Part shown: positions 1 through 8,163 of the stretch, piece after piece | Numbering within the stretch: position 1 is the stretch's first letter | How the letters are laid out: each line of letters starts with the position of its first letter | Origin: Bacteroidota bacterium | GTDB taxonomy: Bacteria > Bacteroidota > Bacteroidia > Flavobacteriales > Flavobacteriaceae | Reading direction: 5' to 3' | NCBI GenBank assembly: GCA_021793135.1 | Contig: JAJYTI010000022.1 | Location: 1 to 18,192, forward strand | Length of the DNA stretch: 18,192 nucleotides | The notes under the pieces: generated by a model | The model's input: the letters and a program-made list of their open reading frames with translations, nothing else | Told to the model about the DNA's origin: nothing | Database searches by the model: none | Position numbers and translations under genes: made by a program

Positions 1-576
1 ACTGTATCTCGTTTGCGTTCCATCGGAAGAACTCCATCCTGCATAGTTATTACCGCTAGCAGTATTTACAATTTGCTTGGCAGTTGCAAAATAAGATTCT
101 CCTCCATTTTCCTGAAAACTATCTGCATCCATACCTAAAATAGAATATAGGTGAAAAGCAATAATAGAAACAAGATTGGATTCGGAATTATTGATATTAA
201 AATTTAAAGCTTCATGTTCTGTATATTCGAAAGATACTTGGCGGTCATTTATATTATAAATTTGCGATAAGTACATTCCACCATATACTGGTCGTACAGC
301 AGAAACTTGAAGCGTTCCACGGAACGAGTTAGAATCGAAGTTAGAGATAATAAGTGTAAAATCACAATTGATTCTTTCTTGAACTTCGTAACGATCATTG
401 GTCCATGTATTGTTATTGATCAGCTCTTCGATTTGCTGCTCTAAGGTCTTAAAAACCTGAAGGTTTTGTTGTCCTGTTTGTTGCGCATCAATACGAACAT
501 TAGCAATAAACTCTTGTGCACTTAATAATGGTGCAATACTTATAAACAACAAACTAACGAGAAGTATCTTACGCAT
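1..576 (-). CDS. porD: PorD-like (DUF4835) type IX secretion protein, N-terminal part
   Basis: Cut by the left edge: 192 codons of a protein that in this family is usually about 290-300 residues. It reads leftwards from the ATG at 576-574. The start MRKILLVSLLFISIAPLLSA followed by QEF is a signal peptide with an alanine just before the mature protein, so the product is exported to the periplasm or outer membrane. The mature part (NVRIDAQQTG, YGGMYLSQIYNINDRQVSF, AFHLYSILGMDADSF) matches the DUF4835 family as I remember it. DUF4835 is named PorD after Porphyromonas gingivalis, where it belongs to the por genes needed for type IX secretion; its exact role there is unclear. The ATG overlaps the end of coaBC by 8 bp, which indicates coupling in one operon. 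In flavobacteria recN often comes next, just outside this window. Family assignment is from memory of sequence and gene order. Confidence 0.85.
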   Translation of the reverse strand, partial: MRKILLVSLLFISIAPLLSAQEFIANVRIDAQQTGQQNLQVFKTLEQQIEELINNNTWTNDRYEVQERINCDFTLIISNFDSNSFRGTLQVSAVRPVYGGMYLSQIYNINDRQVSFEYTEHEALNFNINNSESNLVSIIAFHLYSILGMDADSFQENGGESYFATAKQIVNTASGNNYAGWSSSDGTQTRYS

Positions 577-1777
577 GGCTATGTTCTACTATATAGTTAA
601 AAATATCAATTGCAACTTCAGTTTTTGGTTTCAAATCAAACTCTTGAAAGACTCCTTGCTTATTTATAAAGGTAACTTTATTTGTATCGGTTGCAAAACC
701 AGACCCTGGATCTCGCAATGAATTTAAAATGATTAGGTCTAGATTTTTACGCTCTAACTTGCCTTTTGCATTTTCCAATTCATTTTCGGTTTCTAATGCA
801 AATCCAACAAGAAACTGAGTCGTTTTAATATCTCCTAAAGACTGTAGTATATCTTTTGTTTTTACTAACTCCAGATTAAAGTCTTTTGTATTCTTTTTTA
901 TTTTTTCTTCACCAACATATCGAGGAGTATAATCGGCAACTGCTGCACTTAGTATTGCTATATCGCAATCATTAAAATAGCGATGTGCCTGCTCATACAT
1001 ATCCGCTGCCGAAGTAACAGAAATACGTTCGATATTTGGATTTGTTGTTTTAAGATGTGTTGGTCCAGAGATAAGAATTACTTTTGCTCCTAATTTCGCA
1101 GCACGCTCTGCTATAGCATATCCCATCTTTCCAGATGAGTGGTTTCCAATAAAGCGTACAGGATCTATAGCTTCATATGTAGGACCTGCAGTAAGTAACA
1201 CCTTTTTTCCTGACAAGGGTTTCTTATCCTCTTGAAGATTATCTAGCATAAAGCTTATAATATCTTCTGGTTCAGCCATTCTACCTTGTCCTATTAATCC
1301 ACTAGCTAACTCTCCTTCTTCTGCAGGAATTTGAATATTTCCATAGCTTTCTAAAAGCTTAAAATTTCTATTCGTGCTAGGATGTTTGTACATATCCAAA
1401 TCCATAGCTGGCGCATAGAATATTGGACATTGGGCGGACATATAGACGGCCATTAGAAAATTATCACAAGCTCCATTTACCATTTTTGATATGGTATTGG
1501 CGGTAGCAGGTGCAATAAGCATAACATCTGCCCATAGAGCAAGCTCAACATGATTATTCCATGTGCCACCAGCTTCTACATCACGATAAAATTCTGTATA
1601 AACCTCATTTTTTGATAAGGTTGAAAGTGTAAGTGGAGTAATAAAATTAGTGGCATCAGGAGTCATAATTACTTTGACCTCTGCGCCACTTTTTACTAGT
1701 AGTCGTATAAGGCTTGCTGCTTTGTATGCTGCAATACCACCTGTTACGCCTACTATAATTTTTTTATCTTTCCACAT
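569..1777 (-). CDS. coaBC: Bifunctional phosphopantothenoylcysteine decarboxylase / phosphopantothenate-cysteine ligase
   Basis: This is the coenzyme A pathway enzyme (402 aa, normal length) that joins cysteine to 4'-phosphopantothenate with CTP (CoaB half) and decarboxylates the product with FMN (CoaC half). The CoaC half has GGIAAYKA at 13-20, the active-site His in NNHVEL (H76), the FMN-binding segment PATAN near 90-94 and the substrate motif PAMDLDMY at 123-130. The CoaB half begins near 188 and shows GPTYEAIDPVRFIGNHSSGK (198-217), LSAAVADY (276-283) and KIKK (292-295). Two CoaC positions are unusual. The Asn of the classical PxMNxxMW motif is Asp, and the ACG of the flexible flap is ASG (S159) in GELASGLIGQGRM. 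The gene follows rpoZ by 22 bp and overlaps porD by 8 bp, so it lies inside a leftward operon. Confidence 0.96.
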   Translation of the reverse strand: MWKDKKIIVGVTGGIAAYKAASLIRLLVKSGAEVKVIMTPDATNFITPLTLSTLSKNEVYTEFYRDVEAGGTWNNHVELALWADVMLIAPATANTISKMVNGACDNFLMAVYMSAQCPIFYAPAMDLDMYKHPSTNRNFKLLESYGNIQIPAEEGELASGLIGQGRMAEPEDIISFMLDNLQEDKKPLSGKKVLLTAGPTYEAIDPVRFIGNHSSGKMGYAIAERAAKLGAKVILISGPTHLKTTNPNIERISVTSAADMYEQAHRYFNDCDIAILSAAVADYTPRYVGEEKIKKNTKDFNLELVKTKDILQSLGDIKTTQFLVGFALETENELENAKGKLERKNLDLIILNSLRDPGSGFATDTNKVTFINKQGVFQEFDLKPKTEVAIDIFNYIVEHSHA

Positions 1778-1799
1778 ATCTAAAGTACATAGTTACAAA

Positions 1800-2135
1800 C
1801 TATGCATTCTCTTGATCTTCTTTTGTATTACGGTAGTAAATATTATCATTTAACCACTCCTCTACAGCTAATGCATGTGCTTTAGGCAGACGCTCGTAAT
1901 AACGTGACACTTCAATTTGCTCACGATTTTCAAAAATCTCCTCCAAACTTTCGCTATGTGTTGCGAATTCATCTAGTTTCTCTAATAATTCTTTACGAAC
2001 ATCTAAACTGATTTGCTCTGTTCTTTTTGCTATAATTGAAATAGCTTCGTAGATATTTTGTGTAGGCTCCTCGATTTTTGTTTTGTCAAGAGTAACCGTA
2101 TTAATAGGCGCCTTAGAGGTTTTAATATCAATCAT
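1800..2135 (-). CDS. rpoZ: DNA-directed RNA polymerase omega subunit (Bacteroidota type)
   Basis: A 111-aa protein with the central NIYEAISIIAKRTEQI segment (about 27-42). It corresponds to the RPB6/omega fold that clamps the beta-prime C-terminus and helps RNA polymerase assemble. The C-terminal part, rich in acidic residues and tyrosines with KAHALAVEEWL, is characteristic of the long, divergent omega of Bacteroidota, which differs greatly from the E. coli subunit outside the core helix. The gene sits 12 bp after bamD and 22 bp before coaBC. An rpoZ-coaBC linkage is also known in other phyla. The ATG at 2135 is the only sensible start: it lies in the short gap after the bamD stop, and the family begins about this far before the INTV-like segment. 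No separate promoter box is visible, so it is probably transcribed from the bamD promoter. Confidence 0.9.
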   Translation of the reverse strand: MIDIKTSKAPINTVTLDKTKIEEPTQNIYEAISIIAKRTEQISLDVRKELLEKLDEFATHSESLEEIFENREQIEVSRYYERLPKAHALAVEEWLNDNIYYRNTKEDQENA

Positions 2136-2147
2136 ATTTATAAAGTT

Positions 2148-2972
2148 TTAGCTCGTTGCTTTTTCTGTTTCTAATTCTTTTTCTTCTGCTTCTATCTTAC
2201 TTAATAATTCGTCTGCATCCTCATGGAACTCAGAGTCTCTAAAGTGTTTTTTATAATCGTTATAGTAATCCTTTGATTTTTTCAAACGCTCAGGGATTAA
2301 ATCTGGAACACTATGTTTTGCTAATAAGTATGCCGCCTCTATTCGCTTAACATAGGCTTCTTCTTGTAAATAAGAACCTGGATAAGCTTTAATAAAGTTA
2401 TTAAATGCTGCGATTGCTGCTTTGTAATCCATAATACGCAAATACTGGTTTGCTACTTTGAATTCTTTAAGCTGTAATTTTCCTTGTAACTCTGCAGACA
2501 TCTCATTTGCTTTATCGTGGTATTTAGAATTAGGGTAGTCTGTCAAGAACTTCTGCAACTTATCTAAAGCTGTCTTAGTATCTTCTTGATCTAATGTATA
2601 TCTCGGAGATAATTTATAATAGCTTTCTACAGAACGAAATGCAGCTACATCTGCACTATCATTGTCTGGATAAGATGCAGCAAATCGTTCGTAATTATAA
2701 CTAGCAGAATAATAATCTTTCATCTTATATAAATTGGTAGCATATAAAAATTGCACACGCTCTGCTTGAGGCATACCTCTATATGCTGGCACTACTTGTT
2801 CGTACAATCTAAGTGATTTTCTGTACTTTCCTTGTTCAAACAAAGAGTCTGCCAATTTATATTTTTTCGAAATGTCGGTTTCTTTCAATACACGTTGGTA
2901 CTCACCACAAGACACCAAGGTGGTTGCTAAACATAGCAATATTATTATAGATCTCATACGCATAGGATACAT
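2148..2972 (-). CDS. bamD: Outer-membrane assembly lipoprotein BamD (TPR protein)
   Basis: A lipoprotein of up to 274 aa. The lipobox LVSC places the lipidated cysteine at residue 22 if the first ATG is used. The rest is made of helical tetratricopeptide-like repeats (for example LADSLFEQGKYRKSLRLYEQ near 40-60, then YYSASYNYERFAASYP and YKAAIAAFNNFIKAYPGSY), as expected of BamD, which with BamA inserts beta-barrel proteins in the outer membrane. It ends in a charged, lysine- and glutamate-rich tail. Three in-frame ATGs (2972, 2963, 2957) precede the hydrophobic core. A TACATTTG box lies only 4 nt before the first, so transcription probably starts at or inside this region; either the mRNA is leaderless or a later ATG is used. 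It is the first gene of the bamD-rpoZ-coaBC-porD unit, with a weak hairpin terminator separating it from dapA. Confidence 0.92.
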   Translation of the reverse strand: MYPMRMRSIIILLCLATTLVSCGEYQRVLKETDISKKYKLADSLFEQGKYRKSLRLYEQVVPAYRGMPQAERVQFLYATNLYKMKDYYSASYNYERFAASYPDNDSADVAAFRSVESYYKLSPRYTLDQEDTKTALDKLQKFLTDYPNSKYHDKANEMSAELQGKLQLKEFKVANQYLRIMDYKAAIAAFNNFIKAYPGSYLQEEAYVKRIEAAYLLAKHSVPDLIPERLKKSKDYYNDYKKHFRDSEFHEDADELLSKIEAEEKELETEKATS

Positions 2973-2976
2973 CCTG

Positions 2977-2984
2977 CAAATGTA
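2977..2984 (-). promoter_or_regulatory. Promoter -7 box for bamD
   Basis: Read on the minus strand the box is TACATTTG followed by C, a perfect match to the Bacteroidota -7 consensus TAnnTTTG. No clear -33 TTG lies 17-23 bp upstream. Only 4 nt (CAGG) separate the box from the first bamD ATG, which predicts a transcript start within a few bases of that codon. Confidence 0.5.
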
Positions 2985-3004
2985 ATTATTATATTTGACA
3001 CTTT

Positions 3005-3034
3005 AAAAATTATCTATTCGCTACCGAATAAATA
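3005..3034 (-). terminator. Weak intrinsic terminator after dapA
   Basis: On the minus strand TATTTATTCG, a GTAG loop and CGAATAGATA form a 10-bp stem with one mismatch, followed by ATTTTT. It lies between the dapA stop and the bamD promoter box, where a terminator is expected. The stem is AT-rich apart from its loop end, so it would be inefficient. Confidence 0.45.
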
Positions 3035-3043
3035 TTATTTATT

Positions 3044-3931
3044 TTAATTCTCTAACGTTAACAACGCTTTATCTATCTTCTTTGCTAATCCTGAAGTAAC
3101 AGGCACTAAAGGCAATCGCAATACATTCTTACTTATTTTCTTTTGATGAAGTACATATTTTATTCCTCCTGGATTTCCTTCTTCAAAAATATAATCGATT
3201 ATAGGCATCATCTTATAATGGATAGTAAATGCTTTTTGTATTTCTCCCTTTAATCCAAGGTGCACCATATCGGCAAATGGTTTTGTTACTCCTTGACCTA
3301 TAACAGAAATAACTCCATCGCCTCCAGCTACAATTAAAGGTAATGCCAGCATATCATCACCAGAAATAACTAAGAAATCTTCTGGAACATTACGTAACAA
3401 ACGCAATACTTGTTCCATATTACCTGCAGCTTCTTTAATACCGATGATATTATCAAAATCATTTGCTAGCCTAACTACTGTTTCTGGTGCGATATTGGAA
3501 CTTGTACGACCTGGAACATTATATAAAAGGATTGGCTTCGGGCTAACCTCTGCTAATGTTTTATAATGTTGATATATTCCTTCTTGGGTAGGTTTATTGT
3601 AGAATGGAGAAACGGACAAAATCGCATCAAAATCTGATAAATCCAAACTCTTTAAGTCTTCTGCAACGCCATGTGTATTGTTTCCCCCTACTCCTAAAAC
3701 AAGTGGTAATTTGCCTAAAGCAGCTTTCTTAATTGTATCAATTACTAACTGTTTCTCTTCGGTAGTTAGAGTCACACTCTCTCCAGTTGTACCTAACACT
3801 ACTAAATAGTCAGTTCCATTATCAATGTTATGCTTCACTAATCGAGTCAACGCTTCAGTATCTACCGAAAAATCCTCTTTAAATGGTGTAATCAAAGCAA
3901 CACCCAACCCACGTAAGTTAACTCTATTCAT
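3044..3931 (-). CDS. dapA: 4-hydroxy-tetrahydrodipicolinate synthase
   Basis: A 295-aa cytoplasmic TIM-barrel enzyme, the usual length. It condenses pyruvate with aspartate semialdehyde, the first committed step to diaminopimelate (peptidoglycan cross-linking) and lysine. Visible motifs are GTTGES at 47-52 (pyruvate carboxylate binding and the proton-relay Thr), YNVPGRT at 137-143 with the relay Tyr137 and substrate-binding Arg142, and the Schiff-base lysine in GIKEAAG (K166). The start at MNRVNLRGLGVALITPF fits the family, in which a short stretch precedes the G(V)ALVTPF strand. It lies 61 bp after ligA in the same direction with no recognisable promoter box in the gap, so co-transcription with ligA is likely. 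A weak hairpin follows it. dapF, a later step of the same pathway, is also in this window at 14392-15168 but in another unit. Confidence 0.97.
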   Translation of the reverse strand: MNRVNLRGLGVALITPFKEDFSVDTEALTRLVKHNIDNGTDYLVVLGTTGESVTLTTEEKQLVIDTIKKAALGKLPLVLGVGGNNTHGVAEDLKSLDLSDFDAILSVSPFYNKPTQEGIYQHYKTLAEVSPKPILLYNVPGRTSSNIAPETVVRLANDFDNIIGIKEAAGNMEQVLRLLRNVPEDFLVISGDDMLALPLIVAGGDGVISVIGQGVTKPFADMVHLGLKGEIQKAFTIHYKMMPIIDYIFEEGNPGGIKYVLHQKKISKNVLRLPLVPVTSGLAKKIDKALLTLEN

Positions 3932-3992
3932 TTATCTCTATTTGAAAGTTCATTTCTATTCTTTTTATACACTCCTATCTTTTAAGAAGATA

Positions 3993-5990
3993 CTATTTAT
4001 CTAAGGAACTTAAAAAATCATCTTCATTTATAATTTGGACTCCATTTTTTTCTGCTGCTTGTAATTTACTTGGTCCCATATTATCACCTGTAACAAGCAT
4101 AGTTGTCTTCCCAGACACAGAGGAGGTTACTTTTCCACCATTATCTTCAATAAGTTTTTTAAGATCCTTTCGGCTAATTTTATGAAAAACTCCAGAAATC
4201 ACAAAAGTACTTCCACTTAATTTATCTGATTGTTTTTCTAATTCTTCTATATCTATGTTTAATTGCAATCCATAACCTTGCAATTTTTCAATCATCTTTC
4301 GATTTTTCTCTTCTCCAAAAAAGTTTGACACACTAGTAGCAATAGATTCTCCCACCTCATCTACCGTTAGCAAATCATCTTTACTTGCATTTATCAGTGC
4401 GTCTATAGATTTGTAATGTTGTGCTAATTTCTTTGCAACCGTCTCACCTACATAACGAATTCCTAGCGCAAATAGTACACGCTCAAATGGAATACTTTTA
4501 GACTCTTCTATTCCTTTAATTAAATTATTAGCACTACGTTCTGCCATACGTTCTAATGGCAATAATTGTTCTTTCTTTAATTCATATAAATCTGCAGGAG
4601 ACTCTATTAAGTGATTGTCTACTAAAAGCCCTACAGTTTCTTCTCCTAATCCCTGCACATCCATGGCTTTTCTAGAAATAAAATGCTGAATTCGTCCTTT
4701 TATTTGAGGTGGACATCCAGTAGCATTCGGACAATAATGCTGAGCTTCTCCTTCTGCTCTAACTAATTTAGTATTACATTCTGGGCATTCGGTAATATAC
4801 TCTGTAGGAACACTATCTGGTTTACGTTTGGTATAATCTACTCCTAAAATTTTTGGGATTATCTCTCCACCTTTCTCTACAAAAACTGTATCTCCTATTC
4901 TTACATCCAGTTTTTCTATCTGGTCGGCATTATGCAACGACGCTCTTTTAACCGTAGTTCCATCTAATTCTACCGGAGCTAAATTAGCTACTGGCGTTAT
5001 TGCCCCAGTCCTCCCTACTTGATAAGTAATAGATTCTAAAACTGTAGAAGCCTGATTTGCTTTAAATTTGTATGCCATTGCCCAGCGCGGTGCTTTAGCT
5101 GTAAAACCAAGCTCTTCTTGCTGATGCAAATTATTTACTTTAATAACTATTCCATCGGTTTCAAAAGGCAATTCTACTCGATGTGTATCCCAATAGGTGA
5201 TAAACTCGATCACCTCATCCATTGATGTTGCTTTTATGGTATGCTTGGAAATTTTAAATCCCCAATCTTTAGCCTTGTTCAATATTTCTACATGCGATTC
5301 ACCAATGTGGTCCTCCGAAACTATAGTAAATATAATACAATCTAAAGGACGTTTAGCCACTTCAGAGCTGTCTTGCAGTTTTAAAGTACCAGAAGCGGTA
5401 TTTCTTGGATTACGGAACATATCTAACCCTTCTTTTTCACGTTTTCTATTTAATTCCGCAAAACCAGCTAACGGCATAATTATCTCGCCTCGAGCATCAA
5501 ATCTGGAAGGATAATCCCCATGAAGAACAAGAGGAACGGAGCTAATTGTTTTTATATTATTCGTCACATCATCACCTTGAGTTCCATCGCCACGGGTAAC
5601 TGCTCGTAACAGCTTACCATCTTGATAGGTAATACTAATAGAAGCACCATCAAATTTAAGCTCACACGAATAGGTTACCTCTCTACCTATCGCACGTTGT
5701 ACTCGTTTTTCCCAATCTCGTAAATCTTCTATAGAATAAGAATTTGCTAATGAATACAAAGGTGTATCATGCACTACTGTAGGAAATAGTTTTGTTACTG
5801 CTCCACCCACCCGCATTGTAGGAGAATTAGGATCATTATATTCCGGGTGCTTGTTCTCTAACTCCTGAAGCTCTTCTAAAAGTTTATCAAATTCAAAATC
5901 AGAAATGGTTGGATTATCCAACACATAATATTTATGATTATGTTCATGCAATTCCTTGCGTAAAGCTTCTATTTTATGTTTTACTTCCAT
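3993..5990 (-). CDS. ligA: NAD-dependent DNA ligase LigA
   Basis: A complete 665-aa replicative ligase that seals nicks using NAD+. Domains in order are: Ia (1-70) with YYVLDNPTISDFEFDKLL, which binds NMN; the nucleotidyltransferase core with the adenylated lysine in CELKFDGAS (K112); an OB fold with YQVGRTGAITPVA (323-335); a four-cysteine zinc finger with C402, C405, C420 and C426; helix-hairpin-helix motifs (about 440-580, including GLGEETVG and LFALGIRYVGETVAKKLA); and a C-terminal BRCT domain from about 590 (GSTFVISGVFHK). All catalytic elements are present. The ATG at 5990 directly precedes the family-typical KIEALRKELHEHNHKYY helix. A TACATTTG promoter box lies about 37 bp upstream, between prmC and ligA, and dapA follows after 61 bp. 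Confidence 0.98.
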   Translation of the reverse strand: MEVKHKIEALRKELHEHNHKYYVLDNPTISDFEFDKLLEELQELENKHPEYNDPNSPTMRVGGAVTKLFPTVVHDTPLYSLANSYSIEDLRDWEKRVQRAIGREVTYSCELKFDGASISITYQDGKLLRAVTRGDGTQGDDVTNNIKTISSVPLVLHGDYPSRFDARGEIIMPLAGFAELNRKREKEGLDMFRNPRNTASGTLKLQDSSEVAKRPLDCIIFTIVSEDHIGESHVEILNKAKDWGFKISKHTIKATSMDEVIEFITYWDTHRVELPFETDGIVIKVNNLHQQEELGFTAKAPRWAMAYKFKANQASTVLESITYQVGRTGAITPVANLAPVELDGTTVKRASLHNADQIEKLDVRIGDTVFVEKGGEIIPKILGVDYTKRKPDSVPTEYITECPECNTKLVRAEGEAQHYCPNATGCPPQIKGRIQHFISRKAMDVQGLGEETVGLLVDNHLIESPADLYELKKEQLLPLERMAERSANNLIKGIEESKSIPFERVLFALGIRYVGETVAKKLAQHYKSIDALINASKDDLLTVDEVGESIATSVSNFFGEEKNRKMIEKLQGYGLQLNIDIEELEKQSDKLSGSTFVISGVFHKISRKDLKKLIEDNGGKVTSSVSGKTTMLVTGDNMGPSKLQAAEKNGVQIINEDDFLSSLDK

Positions 5991-6026
5991 GGTATACTCA
6001 AACTCTCTTTCACTAAATTTTCAAGA

Positions 6027-6034
6027 CAAATGTA
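6027..6034 (-). promoter_or_regulatory. Promoter -7 box for ligA
   Basis: TACATTTG on the minus strand, the same 8-mer as in front of bamD, followed by T. It predicts a leader of about 30 nt. I see no TTG at -33 spacing. It is the only TAnnTTTG match in the 95-bp gap between prmC and ligA. Confidence 0.45.
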
Positions 6035-6085
6035 CATTATTTTAAGCTTCTATTCTAAGCCACTACATATCAAATCAGTACACTC

Positions 6086-6934
6086 TCATCTTTTAATACG
6101 CATCATTCTATCGCGTCCAAAAATATCTTTTTTCACTACAGATTTTCTCCACCCTAAGCTATCTGCTAAACGAATAGTTTCTTCAGCAAATCGTTCATTG
6201 ATTTCAAAGTAAACACTCCCATTTTCCTTAACTGATTCTGTAGCTAACTCTAATATTCTTCTGTAAAACAACAATGGATCGGAATCTTTAACAAAAAGTG
6301 CCAAGCTAGGTTCGTAATCCAATACATTAGATCGCATATCGCTTTTCTCTGTTTCACAAACATAAGGTGGATTGGACACGATAAAATCTAATTTTTTTTT
6401 CGGTAATCTATCGTTTAATATATCCAATTGTAAAGTTTCTATAGAGAGATTCAAGTTTTCAGCATTTCGTTTCACCACTTCCAATGCTTTATCCGATATA
6501 TCTATCGCAGTGATTTTGGATTCCTGTAACTCGTTTTTTAATGCTAAAGCTATACAACCACTACCTGTACCAATATCTACAGCATGAAGTATATGAGACG
6601 ATTCTTTATTATCAGAAACAATCCAAGAGACCAACTCCTCGGTTTCTGGTCTTGGTATTAAAGTAGAAGAGTTTACATAAAATCGTAATCCACGAAAATA
6701 CGCTTCTCCTATAATATATTGAATAGGCTCCTGTTTTTCCAATCGACATAATGCTACTTCTAATTTTTCTAAGACAGATGGATTTATTTCATTTTGTGCT
6801 TGCAAAGTAGCTTCCACACGACTTATCCCCATGTATTTTTCTAATATCAAACCATACATTCCAGCAATTTCTGTATCGGGATAATGGGATTGTAATCTCT
6901 TATAAAATGTAGTTCTAAACTGGAATAGCTTCAC
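6086..6934 (-). CDS. prmC: Peptide chain release factor N5-glutamine methyltransferase
   Basis: A 282-aa SAM-dependent enzyme (HemK/PrmC family) that methylates the Gln of the GGQ motif in release factors 1 and 2, improving termination. The N-terminal helical domain (1-85) contacts the release factor. The linker has LIPRPETEE at 92-100. The Rossmann domain has DIGTGSGCIAL at 120-130 for SAM and the catalytic NPPY at 188-191. The length is ordinary. In many bacteria prmC follows prfA; here it stands alone at the head of the leftward block. It diverges from ribD, with 130 bp between the two starts and a TAnnTTTG box for each direction. The gap of 95 bp to ligA contains another promoter box, so prmC may be monocistronic. 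Confidence 0.95.
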   Translation of the reverse strand: MKLFQFRTTFYKRLQSHYPDTEIAGMYGLILEKYMGISRVEATLQAQNEINPSVLEKLEVALCRLEKQEPIQYIIGEAYFRGLRFYVNSSTLIPRPETEELVSWIVSDNKESSHILHAVDIGTGSGCIALALKNELQESKITAIDISDKALEVVKRNAENLNLSIETLQLDILNDRLPKKKLDFIVSNPPYVCETEKSDMRSNVLDYEPSLALFVKDSDPLLFYRRILELATESVKENGSVYFEINERFAEETIRLADSLGWRKSVVKKDIFGRDRMMRIKR

Positions 6935-6955
6935 AAGTATATTTTTTTAGTGGAA

Positions 6956-6963
6956 CAAAATTA
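6956..6963 (-). promoter_or_regulatory. Promoter -7 box for prmC
   Basis: TAATTTTG on the minus strand, followed by T, matches TAnnTTTG. It would start transcription about 15-18 nt upstream of the prmC ATG. No good -33 element is seen. Confidence 0.45.
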
Positions 6964-7034
6964 GCATTTATAAGCCGTATTTACAGTTCAGCAAACAATA
7001 AATTCGATTTTATTATTTTGATTTTATTTTACTG

Positions 7035-7042
7035 TATTTTTG
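7035..7042 (+). promoter_or_regulatory. Promoter -7 box for ribD
   Basis: TATTTTTG followed by T, 22 nt before the ribD ATG. A TTTTG ends at 7020, only 14 bp upstream, shorter than the usual 17-23 bp spacing, so the -33 assignment is doubtful. Confidence 0.45.
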
Positions 7043-7064
7043 TGTTGCCAATAAATTCAATAAT

Positions 7065-8120
7065 ATGACAAATACCACTCCTCAAGATGAAATATTTATA
7101 CTTCGTTGCATCCAATTAGCAAGAAATGGATTTGGCACTACCGCTCCTAATCCAATGGTTGGTTGCGTAATCGTACATAACAACAAAATCATAGGAGAAG
7201 GTTGGCATTATGCAAGTGGCAAACCTCATGCAGAGGTTATGGCTATAAATTCGGTTAAAAACACAGATTTACTTGATAAATCCACTTTATATGTAAGTTT
7301 AGAACCATGCAGCTATACAGGAAAAACCCCTCCTTGCTCGGATTTAATTATAGAAAAAAAGATTCCACGAGTAGTAATTGGCAGTACCGATCCACATCCT
7401 AATGTATCTGGAAAAGGTATTGAGCGTCTTAGAAATGCTGGAGTTGAAGTTATAAGTGGTATATGTAAGAAAGAATGTGACATACTTAACAAGCGCTTTT
7501 TTACTTTTCATAAAAGAAAACGACCATATATCATTTTAAAATGGGCAATAACACAAGATGGTTTTATTGCTCCATTAGAACAAGTACAAGGAAAAGCTTT
7601 TTGGATAACATGCCCTAACTCCAAACAATTGGTTCATCAATGGCGTAGTCAAGAAGCAAGCATATTAGTTGGAACAAATACAGCTATAAAAGACAATCCA
7701 AAACTCGATACTCGTGAAGTATATGGCAATAACCCGATAAGATTAACTATAGACAGAGATTTAAACATACCTTCTACACACCATTTATTGCAGAATGATA
7801 TTCCTACAGTAGTTTTCACTGCAAAAGAAAAAGAAAGTTTAGACAAATTGCAATATGAAACACTAGATTGGGAACTTTCTATACCAAATCAAATTTTAGA
7901 TTATTGTTACAAGAATAATTTACAATCTATAATAATAGAAGGTGGCACCTATTTACTACAGAGTTTTATAGATGCTTCTTTATGGGATGAAGCAAGAGTT
8001 TTCACCGGACAAAAATTATTGCACAATGGAATTGCACAACCTATATTAAAATCTACTGCATGCAAAGAAGAGAAAATAGGTACCGATTGGTTACGATATT
8101 ACAAAAACACAGAACAATAG
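7065..8120 (+). CDS. ribD: Riboflavin biosynthesis deaminase/reductase RibD
   Basis: A 351-aa bifunctional cytoplasmic enzyme for steps two and three of riboflavin synthesis. The N-terminal half is a zinc-dependent cytidine-deaminase-like domain that deaminates the diaminopyrimidine. Its zinc ligands are visible as PHAE (H55, E57) and EPCSYTGKTPPC (C82, C91). The C-terminal half (from about 150) is the NADPH reductase, with YIILKWAITQDGFIA (155-169) in place of the common VKxAxSLDG and IIIEGGTYLLQSF near the end. The length is normal for the two-domain form. ribD stands apart from other rib genes here, as often in Bacteroidota, and the short leader (about 20 nt after the promoter box) leaves no room for an FMN riboswitch. 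The YigZ-family gene follows 43 bp downstream. Confidence 0.96.
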   Translation: MTNTTPQDEIFILRCIQLARNGFGTTAPNPMVGCVIVHNNKIIGEGWHYASGKPHAEVMAINSVKNTDLLDKSTLYVSLEPCSYTGKTPPCSDLIIEKKIPRVVIGSTDPHPNVSGKGIERLRNAGVEVISGICKKECDILNKRFFTFHKRKRPYIILKWAITQDGFIAPLEQVQGKAFWITCPNSKQLVHQWRSQEASILVGTNTAIKDNPKLDTREVYGNNPIRLTIDRDLNIPSTHHLLQNDIPTVVFTAKEKESLDKLQYETLDWELSIPNQILDYCYKNNLQSIIIEGGTYLLQSFIDASLWDEARVFTGQKLLHNGIAQPILKSTACKEEKIGTDWLRYYKNTEQ

Positions 8121-8147
8121 ACTTAATCCCAAATCCTGCATATTTTG

Positions 8148-8155
8148 TATCTTCG
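8148..8155 (+). promoter_or_regulatory. Possible -7 box for the YigZ-family gene
   Basis: TATCTTCG followed by C differs from TAnnTTTG at one base. It lies 8 nt before the ATG, so a transcript from it would have almost no leader. The gene could equally be read through from ribD. Confidence 0.28.
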
Positions 8156-8163
8156 CAAGACTT

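Noticed and set aside
3975..3992. Hairpin TATCTT/AAGATA as a ligA terminator
   Set aside because: Only 6 bp of AT-rich stem and no T-run follows on the minus strand; more likely chance, and ligA-dapA read-through is plausible.
5976..6212. Plus-strand frame of 78 codons across the ligA-prmC gap
   Set aside because: It overlaps the starts and ends of two certain genes on the other strand and has no recognisable protein features.
7064..7065. FMN riboswitch upstream of ribD
   Set aside because: The divergent gap is only 130 bp, the predicted leader is about 20 nt, and none of the conserved RFN-element segments is seen.
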